Below, piece after piece: positions 1 to 8,843 of a stretch of 64,000 bases of DNA; the stretch's first letter is position 1; the number at the start of each line of letters is the position of its first letter. Source of the DNA: Pseudomonadota bacterium (lineage in GTDB: Bacteria > Myxococcota_A > Polyangia > Haliangiales > Haliangiaceae); assembly GCA_022360315.1 (NCBI GenBank), contig JAKSDA010000436.1:22511-86510 (forward strand), read 5' to 3'. The notes beneath the pieces are model-generated. The model searched no databases, was not told the DNA's origin, and saw only the letters and a list, made by a program, of their open reading frames with translations. The position numbers and the translations under genes are program-made.

Positions 1-53
1 CCAGAACTCGCCGCAGCACCGCAACCGCTTCGCGACTGGCTGCTCGGTCCCGG

Positions 54-1466
54 CTATTTGGACTTCACGTCATCGGCTGCCGGTTCGGCCGCCACGTCGG
101 CCTTTCCCTTGTAGCTTTTTCTGGCTCGTCTGGCGGCGCGCAGGCGCTGCTCTTTGAGCACGTCGGATCGGCAACGGGCGAGGTCTTTGGAGCTTTGCAC
201 GTAACGGCGGTAGTAACTGGGATCTCGATCCAGGATATCGTTGGCGATCTGCGCAGCCTCGGTGCATCGTTTTGCCCGAACTGCTCGCGACAGCTTGCGG
301 CTCTGCGCGCGGCCCCAGCGCTCGGCGCGTTGGCTGCGCGACTTGTCGGCCGACTTGCTGACTGACCGCTTGGCCCGGGGGTGGTACACGACGGCGCCAT
401 CATGGTCGGGTTGCGCAGTGGTTTCGGCCGGGGCGGGCGCCACGCCCGAGGCCACTTCCCCGGGTGCCAAAGTCCGGTCAGTGCGGCGCTCTTGTGACAC
501 TTGCCGGGGCTTGCGTCTGGTCTCGGCTGTCCTTGGCCGGGTTGACTCCGGTCGGGGAGTCAACCCGGGTTTGGACAGTGATTCTGACCATTGCCGTTCG
601 GCCCTGGGCTTTTCCAGCGCCTCGCTGGCCGAACTCGGTGCTTCGGCCTCGGCGCCATACTCTTCTCCGTCGCTATCCTCCTCTGTCTCGACAGGAGCAT
701 CCGCTTCCAAAAGGAAGTCATCCGCGGCCGCAGGTGCGTCGCGTCTGTTTTTGGCAGGCGCGGAACGCGGTCGTTTTTTTGCTCCTGCCTTCAGAGATCC
801 AGTGGCAGATCGAGAACGGGATTTCCGTGCCGGCGGCGCGATTTGCGAGTCTGGCCGTGAATTCTGCTCCGGTAGTTGCTTGAGCGACCGCTCGACGGTA
901 TCGACAGAAATACCCGGCTCGGAATTGGCTCGCGACTCGTCCAGGATTCGGGCTCTGCGGAAGCCATCACCGGCCGGGGTATCGGACGGTGTAGGAGGAC
1001 GCCTGTCAACCGCTGCAGGGGCCGATGAAGCGGCTTTTTTTTCGGCGTGAACACGCTCGCCTTGCGCATTGTGGGGCTCCTCGGCTTTATCGACTCCTCG
1101 GAAGAATAGAGTTCCAGCAACACCTGCGACAAGGACCAGGGTAGCGATAGCGGTGGCGGCGGGATGGGCCAACATGGGCTGGAACAGGGCGAGCAGCCGA
1201 GACCAGGGCCCGGCCTGTCGATCATTGGCATCTGCTCTGGGAGCGTGCCTTGCAGCTTCGTGCAGGAGGATCGCCGACAGTGACGGCGGTGGTTCTTCGT
1301 CGGGCAGGGCGCGCAGGGCCGCGCGGGTACTGTTCAGCGCGTCGACCTCGGCGTGACAGTTGGCGCACCCGGTGAGGTGTTGGTCAAACTCCGCTCGTCG
1401 GTCTGGCTCCAGCTCGTCGTAGAGCCAGTCCATCATCAGCGCATTGATGTCGTTACAGCTAGACAT
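54..1466 (-). CDS. Putative zinc-finger anti-sigma factor, membrane-anchored
   Basis: The 470-residue protein begins with a ZAS-type zinc-finger module: His30, Cys34 and Cys37 form the H-x3-C-x2-C signature (HLTGCANC), preceded by the usual short helix. One membrane segment lies at about residues 103-122. The part beyond it, about 345 residues, is highly charged and low in complexity (Arg/Ser/Ala/Glu), with a helical, TPR-like stretch near the C-terminus. Proteins with this layout bind an ECF sigma factor in the cytoplasm and release it on an envelope signal. No sigma factor gene is adjacent; upstream on the same strand is pyrB, 293 bases away, and that gap shows nothing I can name. The partner and signal are unknown. 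The zinc-finger call is good; a true anti-sigma role is inference. Confidence 0.65.
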   Translation of the reverse strand: MSSCNDINALMMDWLYDELEPDRRAEFDQHLTGCANCHAEVDALNSTRAALRALPDEEPPPSLSAILLHEAARHAPRADANDRQAGPWSRLLALFQPMLAHPAATAIATLVLVAGVAGTLFFRGVDKAEEPHNAQGERVHAEKKAASSAPAAVDRRPPTPSDTPAGDGFRRARILDESRANSEPGISVDTVERSLKQLPEQNSRPDSQIAPPARKSRSRSATGSLKAGAKKRPRSAPAKNRRDAPAAADDFLLEADAPVETEEDSDGEEYGAEAEAPSSASEALEKPRAERQWSESLSKPGLTPRPESTRPRTAETRRKPRQVSQERRTDRTLAPGEVASGVAPAPAETTAQPDHDGAVVYHPRAKRSVSKSADKSRSQRAERWGRAQSRKLSRAVRAKRCTEAAQIANDILDRDPSYYRRYVQSSKDLARCRSDVLKEQRLRAARRARKSYKGKADVAAEPAADDVKSK

Positions 1467-1759
1467 GGGCGAACCCGTGTTCTCTCGTGGTAATAGTAGC
1501 CCTCTTGGACCGCCGCTGCGAATCGTGTCTGCTCGCCAGCTGGCTGCGGTCTCCGTCGACCATCAGTAGCCGTCTCTAAGTTGCCCAAATAAAGCGTGTT
1601 CTCGACCCAACAATCGACAACTCTCGGCCGGCTGTACAAAGGCTGGAGCACCGTTTCTCCGTGTTTTTTGTTGCACGCTCCAACCGGGGCAATGGTCTAT
1701 CGAGCCTGCTGCCGCGGTTCCTGCAAGTATTTGTCCCAGGCGCCCTGGCACGATCGTCC

Positions 1760-2743
1760 TCACGCCAACGCGTCGCTGCGGAGGCCACCTCCCAGGAGAT
1801 ACAAGACCGCCATGCGGACCGCGACGCCGTAGGTCACCTGGTCGAGGATCACCGAGCGCTCGCCGTCGGCTACCTCGGGCATCATCTCGACGCCGCGATT
1901 GATCGGCCCGGGGTGCATGACGATGGCATCGGGCCTGGCCCGGTCGAGGGTGTTGGTAGAGAGACCAAAATATCGCGAATATTCTCGCGTATTGGGAAAA
2001 CGCGGCAGTTCCCCGGCCATGCGTTCGTTCTGGATGCGCAGCATCATGACCACGTCGGCGCCGTCGAGGGCGTCTTCGAGGCGGCGAAACACAGCCACGT
2101 GTTCGCGCGTGAGATCGCCGCCAATGGCCTCGATGCCCCGCGGAATGAGCGTGGCCGGGGCGCACAGCCGGACCTGCGCCCCCAACTTGCTCAGGGCCAG
2201 GATGTTGGAGCGCGCTACCCGCGAGTGGTCGATATCACCCACGATGGCCACTTGAAGCCCCTCGATGCGGCCCTTGTGGCGCCGGATGGTGGCACAGTCG
2301 AGAAGCGCCTGAGTTGGGTGCTCGTGGGTTCCGTCGCCGGCGTTGATCACCGCCGCATCGACGTAGCGGGCAATCATCGTGGGTCCGCCGGCGGCGCCAT
2401 GCCGCAAAACAATGACATCGGGGCTCATGGCCATTAGATTGCGAGCCGTATCGAGCATGCTCTCGCCCTTCTTGGTCGACGAGCCCGAACCCGAAATGTT
2501 GATGGTGTCAGCACTCATGCGCTTGCCCGCGATCTCGAACGACACGCGGGTGCGGGTGGAGTTCTCCAGAAACACGTTCAGCACAGTGCGCCCGCGCAGC
2601 GTGGGAACTTTTTTGATCGCCCGGTCGCCTATCTCCAGAAAGGTGTCGGCCAGATCGAGAATGTGCAGAATGTCGATGGCCTCGAGGTGTGCGATTCCAA
2701 GCAGATGGCGGTGTGGGAATGCCCGCTTTGGTGAATCGTTCAT
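1760..2743 (-). CDS. pyrB: Aspartate carbamoyltransferase catalytic chain
   Basis: Catalyses the condensation of carbamoyl phosphate and L-aspartate to carbamoyl-aspartate, the committed step of pyrimidine synthesis, in the cytoplasm. The 327-residue length fits the family (about 310). Carbamoyl-phosphate motif STRTR occurs near residue 61, the SSTKKGES loop near 85, HPTQALLD near 140 and HPGPINRG near 270. The start codon overlaps the stop of pyrR by four bases (ATGA), so the two are translationally coupled. No pyrI regulatory chain gene is present here, consistent with the PyrR-regulated type of ATCase. The following gene on this strand lies 293 bases downstream and is unrelated. Confidence 0.95.
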   Translation of the reverse strand: MNDSPKRAFPHRHLLGIAHLEAIDILHILDLADTFLEIGDRAIKKVPTLRGRTVLNVFLENSTRTRVSFEIAGKRMSADTINISGSGSSTKKGESMLDTARNLMAMSPDVIVLRHGAAGGPTMIARYVDAAVINAGDGTHEHPTQALLDCATIRRHKGRIEGLQVAIVGDIDHSRVARSNILALSKLGAQVRLCAPATLIPRGIEAIGGDLTREHVAVFRRLEDALDGADVVMMLRIQNERMAGELPRFPNTREYSRYFGLSTNTLDRARPDAIVMHPGPINRGVEMMPEVADGERSVILDQVTYGVAVRMAVLYLLGGGLRSDALA

Positions 2744-3360
2744 GCGTCTCGGCTCCTCAGCACGATTCGATCACTCTCACCGGTCTCGACCAGCAAGACC
2801 TTGACTGATTCATCGGGTGTCGTCTCTACGACCAGGCCGACATAATCGGCGCGAACGGGCAACTCGCGCAGTCCGCGGTCGACCAGAACGGCGAGTTGCA
2901 CAGCCCTGGGGCGGCCATAGTCCATGAGCGCGTCGAGAGCAGCCCGCACTGTACGACCGGTGTACAGGACATCGTCGATCAGCACGATTGGCATACCGGC
3001 CACTTCGAACGGAAGCTCGGTGGGACCGATCACCGGCTTGGGCAGGCCTTCGAACACATCGTCGCGGTAGAGACTGATGTCGATGGCCCCCACGGGGGGT
3101 AACTCGCCCTCGATCTCGCCGATCAGCCGCTGCAGTCGCTCTGCCAGGTACAGACCGCCAGTGCGAATACCGACCAGGGCGATTGCCGAGGCGCCGCCAT
3201 TGCGCTCGACGATCTCGTTTGCGATGCGCCGGAGCATGCGGGTCACGGCCGCGCGATCGGCCAGAACACGCCGCTCGACCAGGGCATCTGGCCGGTTGGC
3301 CGGCGCGGTGCCCGGCCGCGCGGGAGAATCTGCGGGAGGATGGCGTCGCTTGTCTTGCAC
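2740..3360 (-). CDS. pyrR: PyrR bifunctional pyrimidine regulator / uracil phosphoribosyltransferase
   Basis: A 206-residue PRTase-fold protein with the PRPP-binding motif VLIDDVLYTGRT in the C-terminal half. In Gram-positive bacteria PyrR binds pyr mRNA leaders with UMP to cause attenuation and has weak uracil phosphoribosyltransferase activity. The N-terminus carries about 25 extra Pro/Arg-rich residues before the conserved domain, so a start further downstream is possible. It is the first gene of a two-gene operon with pyrB. The 148 bases upstream, up to the divergent kinase gene, were read for a PyrR-binding leader and terminator and none was evident by eye, so RNA-level control is not demonstrated here. 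Confidence 0.9.
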   Translation of the reverse strand: MQDKRRHPPADSPARPGTAPANRPDALVERRVLADRAAVTRMLRRIANEIVERNGGASAIALVGIRTGGLYLAERLQRLIGEIEGELPPVGAIDISLYRDDVFEGLPKPVIGPTELPFEVAGMPIVLIDDVLYTGRTVRAALDALMDYGRPRAVQLAVLVDRGLRELPVRADYVGLVVETTPDESVKVLLVETGESDRIVLRSRDA

Positions 3361-3508
3361 GAGTGAGCGTCCTAGCGAATCGGCTCGCTCCGGTCAAGGA
3401 CGTCCGGCCAAATGCAAAGCGATTCCACGGGAAGTACAGCGCGAGGCTCCGGATGATCACGATCACGGCGCAGATTGCGGTATGGTTAGCTCAGGTACGT
3501 GTGTGTGA

Positions 3509-4375
3509 ATGAGTACCCAGTATCGCGTCGGTCAGATCATTAACGGGCAGTATGAGGTGCGCTCCCTGATCGGTCGCGGAGCGATGGCCGATGTGTACCT
3601 TGCCTACGATCACCGGCTAGCCAGCGAAGTCGCGGTCAAGGTCCTGCGGCAGTCGGTCGCCCGCAATCCCGAGTTTGTGCAGCGCTTCCGGCGCGAGGCC
3701 CGCGTCCAGGAAATGGTCCGGCACCCCAATGTGGCCAAACTCTACAGCGACGGGATCACCAATGCAGCCGAGCCCTATCTGGTATTCGAACTGCTGCGGG
3801 GCCAAACCCTGCGCTCTGTGCTGCGCAAAGAACGCCAGGTACCACTGCGCAGGGCGGTGAACTACTGCAACCAGGCTCTGCAGGGTCTGGCTGCAGTCCA
3901 CACCCTGGGCATCCATCACCGAGACCTCAAACCGGCGAATCTTATGCTCGAACCGGGTTCTGGCCCGGCCGAGCACGGCGCCGGCGATCGCGTCGTACTC
4001 ATCGATTTTGGATTTGCCTCGCTCGAGGGCAGCCGCAAGCTCACCCGGCAGGGCTACGTGGTTGGGAGCCTCAGCTACATGGCGCCCGAACGGTTGCGCG
4101 ACGAACCGTGCGAGGCCCCGGCCGAGATCTACTCGATGGGCGTCATCCTCTACGAACTGCTGGTCGGACGGACGCCCTTTGTCGCCCAGAACGACCGCGA
4201 ACTCATCCATGCCCACCTATCCGAGCTGCCCCCCCTGCCCAGCGAGGTTGCACCAGAGTGCGGTATCCCTGCGGAACTGGAGGATTTACTGCTGAGCTGC
4301 CTGGCCAAGGAGCCGGGCGAGCGGCCCCAGTCGGCATTGGAGCTGAGCCAGGCGCTGGACCGAGAGCTCGCATGA
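3509..4375 (+). CDS. Cytoplasmic Hanks-type Ser/Thr protein kinase
   Basis: A stand-alone kinase domain of 288 residues. The glycine loop is GRGAMADV (22-29), the ATP-anchoring lysine is Lys44, the helix C glutamate is probably Glu63, the catalytic loop HRDLKPAN has Asp139, the metal site is Asp166-Phe-Gly, and the activation segment ends in GSLSYMAPE. All catalytic residues are present, so it should be active. There is no membrane segment or sensor domain, unlike the larger kinase at 33109. It is divergent from pyrR and followed after 52 bases by a CorC-type membrane protein on the same strand. Substrates cannot be told from sequence. Confidence 0.9.
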   Translation: MSTQYRVGQIINGQYEVRSLIGRGAMADVYLAYDHRLASEVAVKVLRQSVARNPEFVQRFRREARVQEMVRHPNVAKLYSDGITNAAEPYLVFELLRGQTLRSVLRKERQVPLRRAVNYCNQALQGLAAVHTLGIHHRDLKPANLMLEPGSGPAEHGAGDRVVLIDFGFASLEGSRKLTRQGYVVGSLSYMAPERLRDEPCEAPAEIYSMGVILYELLVGRTPFVAQNDRELIHAHLSELPPLPSEVAPECGIPAELEDLLLSCLAKEPGERPQSALELSQALDRELA

Positions 4376-4427
4376 GCCCGTGCCGGCAATCCTACCGCCG
4401 CCGCACATCGCGTACAATTACACTGCA

Positions 4428-5696
4428 ATGAGCGCCCTTGTCACTGTTGTGGTCATGACTTTGCTGGTGTCTGGGATGTGCTCTCTGTTTGAAGCGACGC
4501 TGTACTCGACGCGGGTGGCCGCGCTCGAGGCAGCCAGAGAACACGGGCGGTTTGCGGCGAGTGCGGCGAGGTTTCTCCGCCTCAAGCGCGAGATCGCCGT
4601 CCCGACCTCGGCCATTCTCATCCTCAATACGGTCGCCAATACTGCTGGCGCTACCATAGCCGGAATGCTGGCCGCAGAAATGCTCGGACCCGACCTCATC
4701 CCCGGGTTTTCGGCATTCTTGACCGTATCGATCCTGTTTCTCTCCGAGATCTTGCCCAAGACCTACGGCGCCACGCATTGGCGCGGGCTGTGGCCTCTCA
4801 TCGTGTGGCCGCTGCTCGGCATGGCCAAGATCTTGTGGCCTCTCATTCGCATCACACAGTGGTTTTCCGAGCTGTTTACCCGCCGTCATACCTATGATGC
4901 GACCACAGAAGACGAGATCGTGGCCATGATCCGGCTGGGCGCAAACGCCGGAGAGCTCAATCGAACCGAGTATCAGCTGCTCACATCGGTATTTCGCTTC
5001 GACGAGCTCCAGGTCCGCGAAGTGATGACACCCCGTGTCGACGTGGTGTATCTGGACGTGTCCTGGTCGCTGGAACGATGGATCGACGTGATCCGGACGA
5101 CCCATCACACGCGATACCCTCTGTGCAAGGGCTCGCTCGACCAGCTGATCGGCTTTGTTCATATCAAAGACCTGGTCGGGCTGAACTCCAACGAGCCATT
5201 TGACCACGATGCGGTGACCCGCCCATTGCGCCGAGTGCCCGAGACCATGCGACTGCGCCGCTTGCTGCGCGATATGCAGGGAGCGCAGCCACACCTCGCC
5301 GCGGTCCTGGACGAACACGGCACCACAGTCGGCGTGATCACGCTCGAAAACGTGCTCGAACAGATTGTCGGCGAGGTTCAGGATGAGTTCGACCACGAGG
5401 AGGCCGAGATCACATCCGAAGGCGACGGGATCTATCTGGTGAGCGGCCATATACCGGTAGTCCGGCTCAACACCGAACTCGACCTGGCCCTGCACGACCC
5501 CGATGCCGATACGCTTTCGGGCCTACTGGTCGCCCGGCTCGGCCGTCTGCTCGAGCCCGGGGACGTGGTCGAGGTCGACCGGCTGCGTGCCGAGGTTCTC
5601 GAGGTACGCGGTCACCGCGCGTCCCGCGTTCGACTGATCGTGAAGCAGCCATCGCCACCTCGACCCGGCTCGCAGTCCGACCCGGACGAATCCTGA
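4428..5696 (+). CDS. CNNM/CorC (HlyC) family membrane protein with CBS pair
   Basis: About 422 residues in the usual order: an N-terminal DUF21/CNNM membrane domain with about four hydrophobic segments (to residue 150), two CBS domains (about 190-320) and a CorC_HlyC domain at the C-terminus. Members are linked to magnesium and cobalt efflux or divalent cation homeostasis; CBS domains sense adenine nucleotides. The start was placed at ATG 4428 because the hydrophobic segment begins directly after it and the 16 codons upstream overlap no conserved feature. It lies 52 bases after the kinase and may be cotranscribed. The ion specificity is not known. Confidence 0.85.
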   Translation: MSALVTVVVMTLLVSGMCSLFEATLYSTRVAALEAAREHGRFAASAARFLRLKREIAVPTSAILILNTVANTAGATIAGMLAAEMLGPDLIPGFSAFLTVSILFLSEILPKTYGATHWRGLWPLIVWPLLGMAKILWPLIRITQWFSELFTRRHTYDATTEDEIVAMIRLGANAGELNRTEYQLLTSVFRFDELQVREVMTPRVDVVYLDVSWSLERWIDVIRTTHHTRYPLCKGSLDQLIGFVHIKDLVGLNSNEPFDHDAVTRPLRRVPETMRLRRLLRDMQGAQPHLAAVLDEHGTTVGVITLENVLEQIVGEVQDEFDHEEAEITSEGDGIYLVSGHIPVVRLNTELDLALHDPDADTLSGLLVARLGRLLEPGDVVEVDRLRAEVLEVRGHRASRVRLIVKQPSPPRPGSQSDPDES

Positions 5697-5741
5697 CCGA
5701 TCGAGTGCGCCGGCAGGCCACAGCCGCTCTCCACAGCCCGG

Positions 5742-6635
5742 TCAGGCAGATGCAGAGGAGTTGTCGTTGACCGCAGCCAGAAGGTGCTCGGCACGTGACG
5801 GCATCAGGCTGCCGTCGTCGGTTTTTCGACCCAGATAGTGCGGCAAATGGTTGGGTACGTAGTCGTGGCGCAACCAGGCGCGAAACTCCGCCAGAGCTGC
5901 GATAGGATAGATCCACACATCAACCCGATCGGGCCCGGCCACACTGGCCGGAAACCGATGCGGGTGTTTTCGGCGCGCACTGTACGTCGCATCGAGACCA
6001 TTGTCGGTCCAGTATTTGCCCCACCGCAGACCAACGCTGATATCCGGAGCAGCACTCACTCCAACCGTCATGCCAACCTGAATAGTCGCAACCAAAAGCT
6101 GCGTGATCTCGCGGTATACGCTGAAATGGTCCGACGGAATCGGGTTGAGCAACATGCGATCGTGAAGATACTGCCAAGAGTCAGAAAATAAGCTGTAATC
6201 ATCGCAGCCAACACGAGAATAGATAAAGTGCCGGAGTGATTGCCGGGCCAAAAGCCGAAATGATTGCTGGGCAATGTGGGCAGTCCGACCACCGGCCTCG
6301 AACGCAAAATACTCGAGGATTGCCATACATACACCGTCCGGATAGACCCGCGTACGCTCGCCCCGTATGAGCACATCGCGGTACAGGATATCCTCGCGGT
6401 GGCCGTACGCCGCCGCGAGAACGGCGATCCGGCGCGACCGCGAATTCTCGCTCCCGCCCGCACTGTCCCCGGTAAGACGGCGGATGGTACGCATGTTCTG
6501 GCCGCTCGCACGGGCCAAACCGCGCTCCGTGAGATACGGCATGCCGTCGCCCAATACCCCGATTTCAATGCCGTCTACGTCGGCATGGGCGATCGCCAGG
6601 TCAAATTGCAGTGGAGTCAATACGTCTGATTTCAT
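5742..6635 (-). CDS. Predicted phage-defence protein resembling BstA
   Basis: A 297-residue protein. The N-terminal part (FDLAIAHADVDG, then GVLGDGMPYLTERGLARASG) reads like a KilA-N/antirepressor DNA-binding module, in which a short helix-turn-helix follows an LTERGLAR-type segment. The middle and C-terminal part (YPDGVCMAILEYFAFEA, RLLARQSLRHFIYSRVG, PDISVGLRWGKYW) resembles, from memory, the prophage-encoded BstA family, which halts phage replication and is about 300 residues long. The start at 6635 is supported by an AGGAAG Shine-Dalgarno sequence three bases upstream of ATG; a longer frame to 6842 has no homology-like content. The gene stands alone, with no integrase or capsid genes around it. 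Family assignment is from pattern memory and needs a profile search. Confidence 0.45.
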   Translation of the reverse strand: MKSDVLTPLQFDLAIAHADVDGIEIGVLGDGMPYLTERGLARASGQNMRTIRRLTGDSAGGSENSRSRRIAVLAAAYGHREDILYRDVLIRGERTRVYPDGVCMAILEYFAFEAGGRTAHIAQQSFRLLARQSLRHFIYSRVGCDDYSLFSDSWQYLHDRMLLNPIPSDHFSVYREITQLLVATIQVGMTVGVSAAPDISVGLRWGKYWTDNGLDATYSARRKHPHRFPASVAGPDRVDVWIYPIAALAEFRAWLRHDYVPNHLPHYLGRKTDDGSLMPSRAEHLLAAVNDNSSASA

Positions 6636-6863
6636 AAACTTCCTGATTTGGCAGTGATATATCGAAATCCCAGCAGCGCACGAATCCGGACGAGAGGCCG
6701 GATCGAACGTCAGCTCGATAAAAATGTGCTGATAATGCCCACACCAACGTCTGACTGCCTCGTGCAGTCTGATGAATGATGAAGAACCACGCGAGCGAAT
6801 CGAAATAAGGCGAGCGAATGAGATGGGACGTAGCCCTCCCATCAGCTGCCTTCGATCAGAACA

Positions 6864-6925
6864 GAGCTACCCGGGCGCACCGTATGTAGTCCACTCCGCA
6901 TTTCGGGCCTGGACGTCCGGACGAC
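6864..6925 (+). repeat. Dispersed GC-rich repeat, intergenic copy
   Basis: The block runs from GAGCTACCCGGGCGCAC through ACTCCGCATTTCGGGCC to GGACGTCCGG. It keeps the order of landmarks seen in the better copies (TAGCC, CCCGG, ACTCCGC-TTCGCAT, GGACGTC), with several substitutions. It lies between two divergent genes and disrupts neither. Confidence 0.5.
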
Positions 6926-7000
6926 CTTCCTGATCTGCGTCCTACATTGCGGCCCCCGAGCTTGATATTTATATTATCATACCTGGCTTTTTGTTCAGCT

Positions 7001-7028
7001 AAAAAAGCCCCTTTGAAGGGTTTTTTTT
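7001..7028. terminator. Bidirectional intrinsic terminator
   Basis: A run of six A, then GCCCCT, TTGA loop, AGGG and eight T. Read rightward the stem CCCT/AGGG, extended by the A/T runs, is followed by a U tract; read leftward the same holds. It sits upstream of both flanking divergent genes rather than at either 3' end, which is unusual. Confidence 0.65.
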
Positions 7029-7222
7029 GCCTCGAGGCGAATATAAAAAACATAATAATTGAAGCATGTTAAAGCAATGAATACCAGCCCCCCAGGAGCC
7101 GCCTGGAAGTCCCCGTCAGGGGCCTTCCAGGCTATCGTGGGTCGGCAATCGCGCTCCCTGATGAACGAGTCGTGTCGAGTCGAATGCCGCATCGATCGAG
7201 CCATATGGTATGAAGAGTACCG

Positions 7223-7765
7223 GTGCCGCAATGTCCGTCTATCTTGCTTGCTGATGACGACGAAGTATTCCGCCGTCGGCTGGCCCGTGCATTCGAGGAG
7301 CGGGGCTACGACGTGCGCACTGCTGGCAGTTATGATGAAGCTGTCGCCTCGGCGGGTCGAGACTCGCCCGAGTATGCGGTGGTGGATCTGCGAATGCCGG
7401 GGCGATCGGGGCTGGAATTGGTCTGCGCACTCAAAGAGATCGACCCGGCGACCAAGACACTCGTACTCACCGGCTATGGCAGTATTGCCAACGCCATCGA
7501 TGCAATCCGTCTGGGGGCGACGTATTACCTGCCCAAGCCCGCCGATGCCGACGATATTGTCACGGCGTTCGCACGCGGCGAGGCACCGCCGCTCAATCCA
7601 CCCGACTCCGAGTATCGGGCTCCTTCACTCGCCCGCGCCGAGTGGGAGCACATAAACCGGGTGCTGTCGGACTGCGGTGGCAATATTTCCGAAGCCGCGC
7701 GGCGGCTTGGCATCCACCGCCGCTCGCTGCAGCGCAAACTGCAAAAGTATCCACCCAACCGATGA
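7223..7765 (+). CDS. RegA/ActR/PrrA-type response regulator
   Basis: A 180-residue two-domain regulator: a receiver domain (about 5-122) with acidic pocket Asp11-13, phosphoacceptor Asp55 in VVDLRMPG and the lysine of the LPKPAD motif near 105, followed by a short linker and a Fis-type helix-turn-helix (AARRLGIHRRSLQRKL). This compact form matches the RegA/ActR/PrrA redox regulators, which lack the AAA domain of NtrC-like proteins. The GTG start at 7223 is preceded by GAAGAG with a five-base gap. No RegB/PrrB-like membrane kinase is adjacent; the nearest kinase (9608) is a soluble TPR type, and pairing with it would be speculation. Confidence 0.85.
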   Translation: MPQCPSILLADDDEVFRRRLARAFEERGYDVRTAGSYDEAVASAGRDSPEYAVVDLRMPGRSGLELVCALKEIDPATKTLVLTGYGSIANAIDAIRLGATYYLPKPADADDIVTAFARGEAPPLNPPDSEYRAPSLARAEWEHINRVLSDCGGNISEAARRLGIHRRSLQRKLQKYPPNR

Positions 7766-7975
7766 TTGTGTGACCCGAACTTTACTGTGCGGGTGTTGGT
7801 CGGGTGAGTACGAGTCTGTTCAATGGTCCGATCGCACTTTTTAACTATACAGGATTATTATACAAAGAATTCGCCTTCGGCAATTTTACGCATTGCATCA
7901 AAGTATTTCTATCGCATAATGTGTGCGCCTTTGTATGACCCCGAGCAGAACTCGGCAAACAGAATGGGAGCCGCT

Positions 7976-8635
7976 ATGCAGGGTTATCGCTATGACTCCA
8001 CATACGAAGAGCTGGCAGTGCTCAACGACGGAACCATGGTGCGTCTCCGTCTTGTTCGGCCTTCCGACGCCGATTTACTAGTCGAGGGATTCGAGCACCT
8101 TTCGGAAGAATCGCGGCAGCAGCGCTTTCTGTCTGCCAAGTCCCGCCTGACTCCAAAAGAGATTAAATACTTGACTCATGTCGATGGCGAGCATCACCTC
8201 GCGATTGCAGCGCTGACGCGCAACGGCGAGCACGGGCTGGGGGTGGCGCGGTTTATCCGGCTGGACGAACCTCCGGACACGGCTGATGTCGCGATCACCG
8301 TGATCGACGAGGCCCAGCACAAGGGGCTTGGCTATCTGCTGCTCATGCGGCTCTTCGAGGCCGGACGAGAGCGCAATGTGGCCGCGTTTCATTTCGATGT
8401 AATGGCCGACAACCGGCCTATGCTCGCACTGCTCCACAGCCTCGCGCCCGGAGTTACCGAGCACATCACGTCGGGGATCGCGACCATCGAGATTCCTCTG
8501 GACCGGGTGGCTCGGCTTGACCGGGTCGCCCAGCATGGAGCTTCCACGGCTGCGTACAATCGTATGGCAAGAGGGAGAATGACCATGCAATCCATGAGAA
8601 CTAGGCCATTTTTACGTCATGCGTCGCAAAACTGA
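7976..8635 (+). CDS. GNAT-family N-acetyltransferase
   Basis: About 219 residues. The core motif starts with VRLRLVRPSDADLL, continues through a beta-strand region ending DVAITVIDEAQHKGLGYLLL, where Q-H-K-G-L-G is the acetyl-CoA pyrophosphate loop (Q/R-x-x-G-x-G/A), and ends with a region containing FDVMADNRPMLALL. This resembles the acetyltransferase domain of PatZ-like protein acetylases but without the ligase-like part. ATG 7976 was chosen because GGGAG lies five bases upstream; the frame stays open to 7823 but that part looks non-coding. The substrate is unknown. Confidence 0.75.
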   Translation: MQGYRYDSTYEELAVLNDGTMVRLRLVRPSDADLLVEGFEHLSEESRQQRFLSAKSRLTPKEIKYLTHVDGEHHLAIAALTRNGEHGLGVARFIRLDEPPDTADVAITVIDEAQHKGLGYLLLMRLFEAGRERNVAAFHFDVMADNRPMLALLHSLAPGVTEHITSGIATIEIPLDRVARLDRVAQHGASTAAYNRMARGRMTMQSMRTRPFLRHASQN

Positions 8636-8816
8636 TCCGTCCGAATGTCGGATCGTTCTCACTGCAGGCCCAGGGGGTGGGAAAACCACTGCGGCCGATT
8701 TGTTTCGCCGCGAACTCGGTGAGCGTGTCGGCATCGAGATTGAGGGCGGCAATCCCACCCGCATTGAGGGATTGCAGGAGGCGGTCAAGATCGATCGCAA
8801 ACTGCGAGCGCTGTAG
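8619..8816 (+). pseudogene. Truncated P-loop ATPase remnant (AAA_28-like)
   Basis: A 65-codon frame whose first 30 residues carry a clean Walker A motif (LTAGPGGGKTTAADLFRREL) directly after a typical ATP/GTP-binding N-terminus. Intact members of this family run to about 180 residues, with Walker B and lid regions. Here the sequence jumps after ELGERV into NPTRIEGLQEAV and stops after KIDRKLRAL, so most of the enzyme is missing. It overlaps the last 17 bases of the acetyltransferase gene. It is most likely a decayed gene with an internal deletion and lost 3' end; a real small P-loop protein is less likely. Confidence 0.5.
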
Positions 8817-8843
8817 TCGGGAAGATCCGGCCGGGCTGTGGCG

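Larger units (their letters stand above)
6636..7222. other. AT-rich divergent intergenic region
   Basis: This 587-base stretch separates the leftward BstA-like gene from the rightward response regulator. Its right half (about 6960-7070) is strongly AT-rich, unlike the rest of the window, and holds a bidirectional terminator at 7001-7028, followed by the small palindrome GCCTCGAGGC at 7029-7038. The left half contains a degenerate copy of the dispersed repeat (6864-6925). No open frame with coding character was found. The region probably holds both promoters, and the terminator suggests a short transcript ending between them. Confidence 0.6.

Noticed and set aside
4392..5495. A 367-codon open frame on the minus strand
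   Set aside because: It is the antisense of the CorC-type gene; its His/Gln-rich content comes from the reversed codons.
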